A model generated the notes under the pieces. The model ran no database searches. It saw only the letters and a list, made by a program, of their open reading frames with translations, and was not told where the DNA came from. A stretch of DNA of 34,988 nt from the NCBI GenBank assembly GCA_002323325.1, contig DCQA01000019.1, positions 29,002 to 63,989 on the forward strand, read 5' to 3'. This stretch comes from Coxiellaceae bacterium UBA1530 (GTDB lineage Bacteria > Pseudomonadota > Gammaproteobacteria > Coxiellales > Coxiellaceae). Shown here piece by piece: positions 17,949 to 25,468 of this stretch. The stretch's first letter is position 1. The number at the start of each line of letters is the position of its first letter. Made by a program: the position numbers and the translations under genes.

Positions 17949-20015
17949 TTATACAGTAATTGACTGGCCATAAGTGAGTGGTTTTCGTAACACAAAATCG
18001 AAGCCCTTTTCTTGATAACTCGCTAAAAAATCATCGTCAACGTAGGCCGTCAAAGCCACAAGGTGTGGCCGATGTTTTGGCGAGTGGCCTAACATCATAC
18101 GAACGTACTGGGCGACCTCTACACCTGAGCGATCAGGCAACCCTAGATCGATAAGGACAAGATCGTAGTACGTCATGTCTTGAACACAGGCTTGTGCTGC
18201 TGTTCCAGATAAACTGACTTCACAACCACAACCCTCTAATAAATATTGAGCAACTCGCTGTGAAATAGAATCATCCTCAACCACAAGCACACGTGGGTTT
18301 GCTCGAAAGATACTATCTAGTATGGGCTTTACATCACTGCTAATAATACGTGAGGAACGAGGTCGGGATAATGGCATTGTCCTTTCAGATAAGGCTTCCA
18401 ATGGTAAATGACAAACAAACTCCGTTCCAACGTGTAACTCACTCTTCACAGTCACATGACCTTGTAAGCACGAAACCATTCGTTGAACTAGACTTAGCCC
18501 AAGTCCTGTCCCCTGATAAAACCCCTCATGTGCTAAAGAAGCACGCGAGAATTTTTCAAAAATTTTCTCTAGCACATCAGATACCATCCCAATTCCCGTA
18601 TCCTCAACTGCAATGGTAATCCCTTTTTCAGATTTGTTTACAGACACCGTAATGGTACCTTCTTGAGTAAACTTCACTGCGTTGCTCAGTAGATTTAATA
18701 AAATCCGATGTAACATGACACGATCCGTTACAAATAACTTAGGAGTACCTGAAGCATAATCAATAAAGGTTTTTAAGGATTTTCGTTGTAATTCTGCTGC
18801 AAATAATCCAAAAACCTCATGAATCAATTGTGGTAGATCGACCTTATCTTGGTTGGCATGAAACTCACCTGTTTGCTCACCTGTTTCGACACGTGTGTAA
18901 TCAATGATTTCGTTTAATAAATTTAAAAGCTGTCTACCTGAGGTAACAATATCACCCAGTAATGCTTTTTTATTTGAGTCTTGCTCTTCGTCATGCAATA
19001 ACTGTGATAACCCTAAAATTCCACTGAATGGTGTTCTCAAATCATGACTCATGTTCATGAGAAATTCTGTTTTTGCATGGCTAGCTACTTCTGCTTTTTT
19101 TTGAGATTCAATGAGTTTGTTCTCAATATTTTTTCTCTCAGTAATGTCAATCGATGTACCTAAAATTCCAATCACATCACCTGCGTCAGTAAACAAGGGG
19201 GACTTGGTAGAGAAATAGGTCCTTTTAATACCACAATCCATTGTGCCTGTTTCCTCTGTCGTCACGATATGCTGATTATGCATAACAGACTGATTAATCT
19301 GTAACAATGCATCTGCTTCATGTTTTGGTAATAAATCGTGATAATGCTTCCCAACAATCTCTTCATGATGCTGGTAGCCAAAAGACTTTGCTTGTCGATT
19401 ATTACATCCTAATATTCGACCGTTTCTATCGACCCAATAAACGTGACCAGGCATTAAAGCTATGAGACTCTGATAATAATTTCTAACTTTATGCAGGTAC
19501 TCCAACGGAGCACCCGTACCAGAGACTTCCGGTACTCCTGTAATTTCAGAGACAAATTGACTGACGGTGTTTGCATCTTTTTGGTATGTGGTTAATTGTT
19601 GGTAGGCATGCTCTAGAGCTTCTTGCTCGTAATGTTTAATGTTCGTCACATCCTGAGCAACACCTATGACACCAATCACCTCTCCACCCAAGTCAGTTAA
19701 CGGCGATTTAGAAGATAAAAATTGTCGAATACCCAAAGTGGGATGCTCAAAGGGTTCTTCCAAAACAATTGTCTTTTTCTCATCCATAACTCGCTGATTA
19801 TTAGCAGCAATAGGTTCGAAGGTGACCGGTGTCAGAATGTCAATCAGTGCAAGACCTATGAGATCATCCGGTGTTTCATAGCCCAAGCTATTTGCCTGAC
19901 TGAGATTACATCCTATAATGATATTATTTTTATCGACGCAAAAGATGTGCGCCGGCATCTGCATAATGATGGTTTGAATATCAAAATTAGCCGATAAATC
20001 TAACCTTCGTGCCAT
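17949..20015 (-). CDS. Soluble hybrid sensor histidine kinase (PAS-PAS-HisKA-HATPase-REC)
   Basis: This is a 688-residue cytoplasmic hybrid kinase. Two PAS domains (about 12-130 and 182-300) share the wording GCN(x)xQAxSxGY. Next come HisKA with MSHDLRTPFSG (His324), the ATPase with LLSNAVKFT (Asn445), DTGIGM (472-477) and GTGLGL (502-507), then a C-terminal receiver with LVLIDLGLPD (Asp623) and RKPL (Lys678). No HPt domain is present, so phosphotransfer needs a separate HPt protein not found in this window. The longest frame adds 59 codons with hydrophobic residues, but GGGAAA sits seven bases before the ATG at 20015 (MARRLDLS), so the true protein probably has no membrane segment. It is divergent from the unrecognised large gene. 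Confidence 0.9.
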   Translation of the reverse strand: MARRLDLSANFDIQTIIMQMPAHIFCVDKNNIIIGCNLSQANSLGYETPDDLIGLALIDILTPVTFEPIAANNQRVMDEKKTIVLEEPFEHPTLGIRQFLSSKSPLTDLGGEVIGVIGVAQDVTNIKHYEQEALEHAYQQLTTYQKDANTVSQFVSEITGVPEVSGTGAPLEYLHKVRNYYQSLIALMPGHVYWVDRNGRILGCNNRQAKSFGYQHHEEIVGKHYHDLLPKHEADALLQINQSVMHNQHIVTTEETGTMDCGIKRTYFSTKSPLFTDAGDVIGILGTSIDITERKNIENKLIESQKKAEVASHAKTEFLMNMSHDLRTPFSGILGLSQLLHDEEQDSNKKALLGDIVTSGRQLLNLLNEIIDYTRVETGEQTGEFHANQDKVDLPQLIHEVFGLFAAELQRKSLKTFIDYASGTPKLFVTDRVMLHRILLNLLSNAVKFTQEGTITVSVNKSEKGITIAVEDTGIGMVSDVLEKIFEKFSRASLAHEGFYQGTGLGLSLVQRMVSCLQGHVTVKSELHVGTEFVCHLPLEALSERTMPLSRPRSSRIISSDVKPILDSIFRANPRVLVVEDDSISQRVAQYLLEGCGCEVSLSGTAAQACVQDMTYYDLVLIDLGLPDRSGVEVAQYVRMMLGHSPKHRPHLVALTAYVDDDFLASYQEKGFDFVLRKPLTYGQSITV

Positions 20016-20065
20016 GACTATTTCCCAAAAATGGTGCTCATAAACAATCCAGAAAATACACAATG

Positions 20066-20071
20066 TATACT
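20066..20071 (+). promoter_or_regulatory. Possible -10 element for the large unrecognised gene
   Basis: TATACT lies in the 67-base gap between the divergent kinase and the large gene. No convincing -35 is seen. If used, transcription would start near 20078, only a few bases before the TTG at 20083, which favours the downstream ATG at 20143 as start. Confidence 0.35.
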
Positions 20072-20082
20072 TTTGATGATCA

Positions 20083-22416
20083 TTGAAGCATATCAGAACG
20101 GGAGAAAAGCCTGAAGAAAAATTAAGTGATAACCTCAAAAGCATGCATAAAAACACAATTAATGGTTTCTTAACTTTTATTACCGACAACATATTGAGAG
20201 AGTTACAGATAAGTTTAAAAGTCCTGAGTGTTCAACACATGTCTAATTCTCTGGTTTTTCTCATCAGCCCGCCTCATGACACAAGCATTTCTTCTGCTGA
20301 TGACACTACCATCCAAGACATGTCTCATATTGCTTGGCTCACGTTGAGTAATATCAGTCAGAACGAAGATATGACCTCGCTATTGCTCTACTTAGTTATA
20401 CCTGGATTAATTGACCAAGTGAATAAACCACATCCAGGATCTCATCATCTCATAGATCAATTCACACAGGAAGAAATCGTTCTTGAATCACTGTTAAGAA
20501 ATATAAAGATGATTGCTACTCAATTCAATATCCCGAAAAGTAACATTATCGATATCAGTCTATCGTCTTACTTAACTCCGGCCAGGCAAGATTATTTAAA
20601 AAGACTGTTTCAAAATACGCAACCACCCTCAAGCATAGAACGAAAACCCTCCATTCTCCCTTTGAAAGAAATATTACTTAACGTGGTTCCTTTTAACGAA
20701 CTCCCCCCACTTTTTCAACTCATCCATGAAATATTCGACCAAGATAGTGAAAGAGAACATACACTCCCCTATGGTACGAGAAAAAAAGATAATATTATTC
20801 CAATAGTCATTGAAATCACTAACCGAATAATTAATTTATATGATTGCACCAGTGTAAATGAAGCCATTAGACAGCATGCTGAAAAACAATGTGATCCCGA
20901 TGAATCACTCAATCAATTTATTACACTTCTAAATAAACCTAGGACATCAGTAGGTGACATTGATGGTAGCGTACCGTATCTACTAGGAGGGATTTTTACT
21001 AGACAAAATAAAGTTCTAGATTCTATATTGGATAACATCAAGAAAAGACAACATTCCAGTTATGCTTACCTGGCTCTAGAAACCATTGCTATTCTTGAGT
21101 TTATCAAAATTTTTAAAGACGAACGTGTTTTTTTCACTTATCTCAATGCTAAAGGAAGAGAAGATAGTAATTTTATAGAAAAAGGCCATGCATTCTTCAG
21201 TCAATTACTTAACTTAGCATATTGGTATCGAGCGAAAGAAGACATACAAAAACAATACATCCCATATAACCCGTTTATCGGAGACCAACATAGAGTAACA
21301 AAAAATATCGAAAGAGCTTTCAGCCAACAGCTTCTCAGTATGTTAAACGGTATTAACTACCACCATAACCAGCTCCATTTTTCCTTACTCAACATACTTA
21401 ACCCCAATAGCGCACAACATGACCGCTTTCACAGTAAACCTATTCAAATTGTACCTGCTTTAATAGAAAATATAGAAATAAAACCCTCTGATAGAACTAA
21501 TATGCTTCTTGAAATTTGGGGAGATTTACAGGATCGACTCAAACCGAAAAAGATTAGATTAAAACCTTTTTGCATTCAATTAGTAGAAAAATTAAAAACA
21601 CCTGAAATGCAAGCATTTCGTGATGTGCTATTATTTATTTTGAAAACATTTAAAAAGAAAATTTTTGACGATGTCTATAACGAAACCAGAGTCTTAATAA
21701 GACAAGCGCATCAGACAAAAGGGAAAATAGACGAACTCATCTTACAATGGTTTGATCTCTTTGATGAGAGAATCATTACGTCTGACCACTTGTTACAACA
21801 ACTTCTCGGCAAAAATGCCTACGTTAATATTATTCCCATCACGCGTAAAGTTATCCAAGATTCTATCAAGATTACAGAGCAAAACATTAATAGTCATTTC
21901 ATCGTACAATTTCTTAGTCAAGTTTTAAAAAAAACGCACGGGGAGACTATTCAACTCATTCAGTCTCGCATACAACTCAGGCCACCTCAATTCAGAAGAT
22001 GTTTATCATCCATGCCGTATAATTTAAGTCCCCGCCCCTGGCAGCCACCAACAAAAACACGATCATCTTCTGCTGATCATTTTAATCCTAATCTAATGTC
22101 TACACGTTTTTCGCCCACCTCCCCAACGAGGTTAGATACTTTTCCAAGTATCGCTCGATCTTCCCCCATATTTGGAGATGGACTAAACACACATCATAAA
22201 AAAACTCATTTTACAATTCCAGACGACAACGACCCCATAGACAGATCAAGCGAAGATAAAAAAACATCGACTAGAGAGGGATTCACCACCGATGCGGTCC
22301 ACTGGTCTCACTGTCTCGCCTTTGGCCTTGGCATGGCTGCTGTGATTATCCCGATACTGATGAATGGCAATCAGCCTCAATCTTCATCAGTAAAAATACC
22401 TTCCTTTAAACGATAG
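20083..22416 (+). CDS. Large protein of unknown function with C-terminal membrane segment
   Basis: I do not recognise this protein. The longest frame is 777 residues from TTG at 20083; the first ATG is at 20143 (757 residues), and neither has a clear ribosome binding site. The body, to about residue 650, is polar, charged and helix-rich, with no enzyme motif that I can name. It is followed by a Pro/Ser/Thr-rich, probably disordered stretch (SPRPWQPPTKTRSSSAD to SPTSPTRLDTFPS) and one hydrophobic segment near the end (CLAFGLGMAAVIIPILMNG), then a short basic tail. There is no signal peptide. A long, AT-rich, family-less protein with a late membrane anchor in a Legionellales-like genome could be a type IV effector, but that is only a guess. 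It lies directly beside the origin region, oriented toward it. Confidence 0.75.
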   Translation: MKHIRTGEKPEEKLSDNLKSMHKNTINGFLTFITDNILRELQISLKVLSVQHMSNSLVFLISPPHDTSISSADDTTIQDMSHIAWLTLSNISQNEDMTSLLLYLVIPGLIDQVNKPHPGSHHLIDQFTQEEIVLESLLRNIKMIATQFNIPKSNIIDISLSSYLTPARQDYLKRLFQNTQPPSSIERKPSILPLKEILLNVVPFNELPPLFQLIHEIFDQDSEREHTLPYGTRKKDNIIPIVIEITNRIINLYDCTSVNEAIRQHAEKQCDPDESLNQFITLLNKPRTSVGDIDGSVPYLLGGIFTRQNKVLDSILDNIKKRQHSSYAYLALETIAILEFIKIFKDERVFFTYLNAKGREDSNFIEKGHAFFSQLLNLAYWYRAKEDIQKQYIPYNPFIGDQHRVTKNIERAFSQQLLSMLNGINYHHNQLHFSLLNILNPNSAQHDRFHSKPIQIVPALIENIEIKPSDRTNMLLEIWGDLQDRLKPKKIRLKPFCIQLVEKLKTPEMQAFRDVLLFILKTFKKKIFDDVYNETRVLIRQAHQTKGKIDELILQWFDLFDERIITSDHLLQQLLGKNAYVNIIPITRKVIQDSIKITEQNINSHFIVQFLSQVLKKTHGETIQLIQSRIQLRPPQFRRCLSSMPYNLSPRPWQPPTKTRSSSADHFNPNLMSTRFSPTSPTRLDTFPSIARSSPIFGDGLNTHHKKTHFTIPDDNDPIDRSSEDKKTSTREGFTTDAVHWSHCLAFGLGMAAVIIPILMNGNQPQSSSVKIPSFKR

Positions 22417-22645
22417 ATGATCTGAACACAAAGTATCGCCTAAGCATCATGCCGACTCATTGTTAATCTTTTCTCGCTTATACCTCTTTTTGTTCGTGAT
22501 TAGAAAAAAACCACAGACTTTTCTGACTAAATATCTACCAACCAGATGGTAAAATACTCTCTTACAGCCTCACAAATACATTGCGTAAATGATCAAAAAA
22601 AGGTCGATAGATATCATAAAAGACCAATAATTCTTTGTATAAAAC

Positions 22646-22776
22646 TGTGGATGACTTGTCAAATACCCGGTAGGCCAGGGGGATATTTGCGCGGTTATCC
22701 ACATCGTTAAAAAAAACCCTTGAGTTATTCACAAATACTCACAAGTTACACCGAACTACCTTAGCGGTTACCCACA
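22646..22776. promoter_or_regulatory. DnaA box cluster
   Basis: Boxes seen: TGTGGATGA at 22646-22654 (reverse strand, one mismatch), perfect TTATCCACA at 22695-22703, TTATTCACA at 22725-22733 (one base from the consensus TTATCCACA), and TTACCCACA at 22768-22776 (one mismatch). A degenerate ATACTCACA lies at 22735-22743. Two of the boxes belong to a direct repeat CGGTTA(T/C)CC at 22692, 22765 and 22820. Confidence 0.85.
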
Positions 22777-22839
22777 TGGAATCACCTTACTTATACCATT
22801 GATTTAAATGGTAAAAAAACGGTTATCCTGCTTTTTTTA

Positions 22840-22915
22840 GTTACTCTATAACTACTACTAAAAAAAAAAATAATATATTTATAATAATAGAAAGACATAA
22901 TAATTTTTAAGTTAG
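22840..22915. other. AT-rich duplex unwinding element with DnaA-trio-like repeat
   Basis: CTACTACTA (22852-22860) reads 3'-GAT-GAT-GAT-5' on the other strand, matching the DnaA-trio described at the Bacillus subtilis origin. It is followed at once by a run of A and then TAATATATTTATAATAATAG. The order box, trio, AT-rich stretch matches the known origin architecture. The nearest upstream box-like site is TTATCCTGC (22823-22831, two mismatches). Confidence 0.65.
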
Positions 22916-22957
22916 ATGACATAGAACGATCCTTGGTCCAAGAAAGGAATCAACCGG

Positions 22958-22986
22958 TTGACAGTATTAAGACTCTGCTCTATCAT
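22958..22986 (+). promoter_or_regulatory. Strong sigma-70 promoter for rpmH-rnpA
   Basis: TTGACA (22958-22963, perfect -35), a 17-base spacer, and TATCAT (22981-22986, one mismatch from the -10 consensus). It lies 38 bases before the rpmH ATG. Confidence 0.85.
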
Positions 22987-23024
22987 TGCTTTTTTTTGAA
23001 ATAAGCACTAATAGAGAACTTCCA

Positions 23025-23159
23025 ATGAAAAGAACATTTCAACCGAGTAACCTAAAAAGAAAACGGACTCATGGTTTCCGCGCTAGAATGGCTACCGTTG
23101 GTGGGCGTGCTGTCATCCGTCGTCGTCGTGCAAAAGGCAGGAAAAAATTAAGTGCCTGA
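23025..23159 (+). CDS. rpmH: 50S ribosomal protein L34
   Basis: This is a 44-residue protein beginning MKRTFQPSNLKRKRTHGFRA and ending RAKGRKKLSA, the full standard L34 sequence pattern. L34 is a small basic protein of the large ribosomal subunit. The gene is short and easily missed. A weak GAG precedes the ATG, while the promoter is strong. It overlaps the GTG start of rnpA by eight bases. Confidence 0.98.
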   Translation: MKRTFQPSNLKRKRTHGFRARMATVGGRAVIRRRRAKGRKKLSA

Positions 23160-23514
23160 TAAGCTTTGCTTTAAAAGGCAATACCGCTTGTTAGATCGGC
23201 CCGCTTTTTCAACAGTATTTGAGGCTAGAAAAAAACGATTTAGTGGAACCTTTATTATTTATTCTCACGAGAATCAATGTGACTACCCAAGGATTGGAAT
23301 TATTTTATCTAAAAAGCAAGTTCGCTTAGCCTCAAAACGTAACCAACTACGGCGCTTAATTCGTGAATCTTTCAGATTGAACTTAACGACCTTGCCTCGC
23401 ATGGATTTTGTACTCGTGGGTTTGAATGCCATGCAGCACTTAAATAGAAAAGAAATCGTGCAATGTATAGAAAAACAATGGGAATACTATCGACAGTCCT
23501 ACGCAAGGGCTTAA
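23152..23514 (+). CDS. rnpA: Ribonuclease P protein component
   Basis: RnpA is the protein subunit of RNase P, which trims the 5' leader of tRNA precursors. The 120-residue product begins at GTG inside the end of rpmH. The RNR signature region ASKRNQLRRLIRESFR, which contacts the RNA subunit, is intact, as is the N-terminal FKRQYRLLDRPAFSTVF. Position after rpmH is near-universal in bacteria. Confidence 0.96.
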   Translation: MPDKLCFKRQYRLLDRPAFSTVFEARKKRFSGTFIIYSHENQCDYPRIGIILSKKQVRLASKRNQLRRLIRESFRLNLTTLPRMDFVLVGLNAMQHLNRKEIVQCIEKQWEYYRQSYARA

Positions 23515-23735
23515 TTGGTATTGTTTCAATTTATCAGTGGGTGATAAGCCCATGGATTGGACCTTCTTGTCGCTTTACCCCCTCTTGCTCTGAGTATGCT
23601 AAAAATGCCATTGAACAATACGGGTGTATTAGAGGCGGAGGACTTGCTTTGGTTCGTTTATCGAAGTGTCATCCTTTTGGAGGATCCGGTCATGATCCTG
23701 TGATAAAGGCAAAGCCTGAAAAGGAAAAGTGTTAA
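23463..23735 (+). CDS. yidD: Membrane protein insertion efficiency factor YidD
   Basis: YidD is a small protein that assists YidC-dependent insertion. It has the family hallmarks IYQWVISPWIGPSCRF and TPSCSEYA, and the C-terminal KCHPFGGSGHDPV. Two in-frame ATGs (23463 and 23478) both lie within rnpA, and neither has a clear ribosome binding site, so translation is probably coupled to rnpA. Confidence 0.93.
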   Translation: MYRKTMGILSTVLRKGLIGIVSIYQWVISPWIGPSCRFTPSCSEYAKNAIEQYGCIRGGGLALVRLSKCHPFGGSGHDPVIKAKPEKEKC

Positions 23736-23772
23736 GAAATTGTTATGTCATGATTTGAACTGAGAGGGTTTT

Positions 23773-25440
23773 ATGGATATCAAAAGAACATTACTTTACA
23801 TCGGCCTTGCTGCAATTGGTACATTGCTGTGGTCACAATGGCAACATGAGCACCCTTCTCAACTGCCTAAAGGTAATCAACCTATTTCTAAAAACGTGAC
23901 TGCAAATGTTGCAAAAGATAGCAAACGCTTTATTCCCTCTTCCATAAAACCAACGGGACAGTCTTCAGCGATTCCAAAATCTAAAACTCATACAACGATA
24001 GCAGATAGTCAGATAATCACTGTTTCAACCGATGTTATGAATGTTGAAATCAATCTTAAAACAGGAGATTTAGTAAGTGCTAGTCTTCCCCAATATGCGA
24101 TTTCCTTGGATCAGCCAAAGAGTCCAGTTACTATCTTAAGCAACACCTCCGGAAAGAAATATGAGTTACAAAGCGGTGTAATTAGCTCAGAACAACAACC
24201 GATGCCAGTAACATATACTGCCAGTCAAACACACTTTTCTTTGCAGCCGGGTCAAGAGCAATTAGAGGTGAATTTAAAATCGACAGCGGGTGATCTAGTA
24301 GTGAACAAAACGTATCGTTTCAAGCGAGGAGAATACCATGCTTCACTAGAAACTACCGTTACGAATAAAGGTCAGCAATCATGGAACGGACAGTGGTTTC
24401 AGCAAATCACTCGCCAGAATGTACCTAGCTCAACCCATCACATCCGCTCTTATGATGGTGCTGCGATCTCAACACCAAAGACTCCTTATAAAAAAGTGAG
24501 TTACGAGCTCATGGATAAGACACCTGTCAACGAGTCCATTACGGGCGGGTGGATCGCTATGCAACAACCTTATTTTGTTTCAGCTTGGGTACCACCCAAT
24601 ACAGAATCTTATCGGTACTATAGCCATGTCGAGGAGCCTCAGGATGGCACTGCGAATCTGTATACCATCGGCTATTTAAGCCCGGATTGGAAGCTGAGCG
24701 CGGGCGAGAAAAAGACACAATTAACTCAGTTCTACATAGGTCCTGAAATTGCAAAAGATCTAGCGCCTGTTGCTCCCGCATTGAAGCTGACCATTGATTA
24801 TGGTTTTTTGTCACCGATCTCAAGTATCATTTTCATGATTATGAATCATATACACCAGGTGATTGGTAATTGGGGATGGTCAATTATTCTAGTGACCTTA
24901 TGTATCAAGTTATTGTTTTACTGGCCCTCAGCACAAAGTTACAAGTCAATGGCGAAGATGCGAAAAGTCCAACCACGCTTACAAGCGCTTAAAGATCGTT
25001 TTGGAGACGACAAAGCCGCGCTCAGTAAGGCGACTATGGAGTTTTATCGCAAGGAGAAGGTTAATCCTATGGGTGGCTGTTTACCGATGATTATCCAGAT
25101 TCCTGTGTTCTTTGCTTTATATTACGTCTTAATTGAAAGTGTCGAGTTGCGACAGGCTCCTTTTATCCTATGGATTCATGACTTATCGATTAAAGACCCG
25201 TATTACGTCTTGCCTATTTTGATGGGGTTGAGTATGTTTTTACAACAGAAAATTAGTCCTGCGCCGCCAGATCCAACGCAAGCAAAAATGATGATGTTAA
25301 TGCCAGTAGTCTTTACAGTGGTGTTCTTATCATTTCCAGCTGGACTGGTCCTGTATTGGTTGACTAATAATATCCTTAGTATTGGTCAGCAGTGGTATAT
25401 CATGAATACCTTTAACGATAAGAAAAAACGAAAAAAATAA
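23773..25440 (+). CDS. yidC: Membrane protein insertase YidC
   Basis: YidC inserts and folds inner-membrane proteins alone or with SecYEG. The 555 residues show the gram-negative layout: N-terminal helix (MDIKRTLLYIGLAAIGTLLW), a large periplasmic beta-rich domain (about 60-340), and the conserved five-helix core beginning near WGWSIILVTLCIKLLFYWPS. The basic C1 loop (SYKSMAKMRKVQPRLQALK) and NPMGGCLPMIIQIPVFFALY are intact. The tail is rich in Lys/Arg. AGAGGG precedes the ATG. Confidence 0.97.
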   Translation: MDIKRTLLYIGLAAIGTLLWSQWQHEHPSQLPKGNQPISKNVTANVAKDSKRFIPSSIKPTGQSSAIPKSKTHTTIADSQIITVSTDVMNVEINLKTGDLVSASLPQYAISLDQPKSPVTILSNTSGKKYELQSGVISSEQQPMPVTYTASQTHFSLQPGQEQLEVNLKSTAGDLVVNKTYRFKRGEYHASLETTVTNKGQQSWNGQWFQQITRQNVPSSTHHIRSYDGAAISTPKTPYKKVSYELMDKTPVNESITGGWIAMQQPYFVSAWVPPNTESYRYYSHVEEPQDGTANLYTIGYLSPDWKLSAGEKKTQLTQFYIGPEIAKDLAPVAPALKLTIDYGFLSPISSIIFMIMNHIHQVIGNWGWSIILVTLCIKLLFYWPSAQSYKSMAKMRKVQPRLQALKDRFGDDKAALSKATMEFYRKEKVNPMGGCLPMIIQIPVFFALYYVLIESVELRQAPFILWIHDLSIKDPYYVLPILMGLSMFLQQKISPAPPDPTQAKMMMLMPVVFTVVFLSFPAGLVLYWLTNNILSIGQQWYIMNTFNDKKKRKK

Positions 25441-25468
25441 CTCGGTGAATAATGAGGTATCGCAGATT

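Larger units (their letters stand above)
22417..23024. other. oriC: Putative chromosomal replication origin (oriC)
   Basis: About 600 bases without a gene, directly upstream of rpmH, the usual origin neighbourhood in gammaproteobacteria. It contains DnaA boxes (22646-22776), a DnaA-trio-like CTACTACTA (22852-22860), and a strongly AT-rich stretch (about 22840-22915). Hand counts on sampled 60-base lines show C above G on the plus strand to the left (for example 7 G and 20 C at 8401-8460) and mostly G at or above C to the right (20 G and 8 C at 31501-31560), as expected at an origin. dnaA is not adjacent. Only a few GATC sites are present (22419, 22591, 22928). Confidence 0.8.

Noticed and set aside
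20015..20192. N-terminal membrane segment on the hybrid kinase
   Set aside because: The extra 59 codons precede a well-placed ribosome binding site at ATG 20015 and overlap the divergent gene, so the membrane segment is probably an artefact of the longest frame.
22795..22812. ACCATT/AATGGT hairpin in the origin gap as a terminator of the large gene
   Set aside because: It is almost 400 bases past the stop, has a weak 6-bp stem and sits among the origin motifs, so assigning it as a terminator is not justified.
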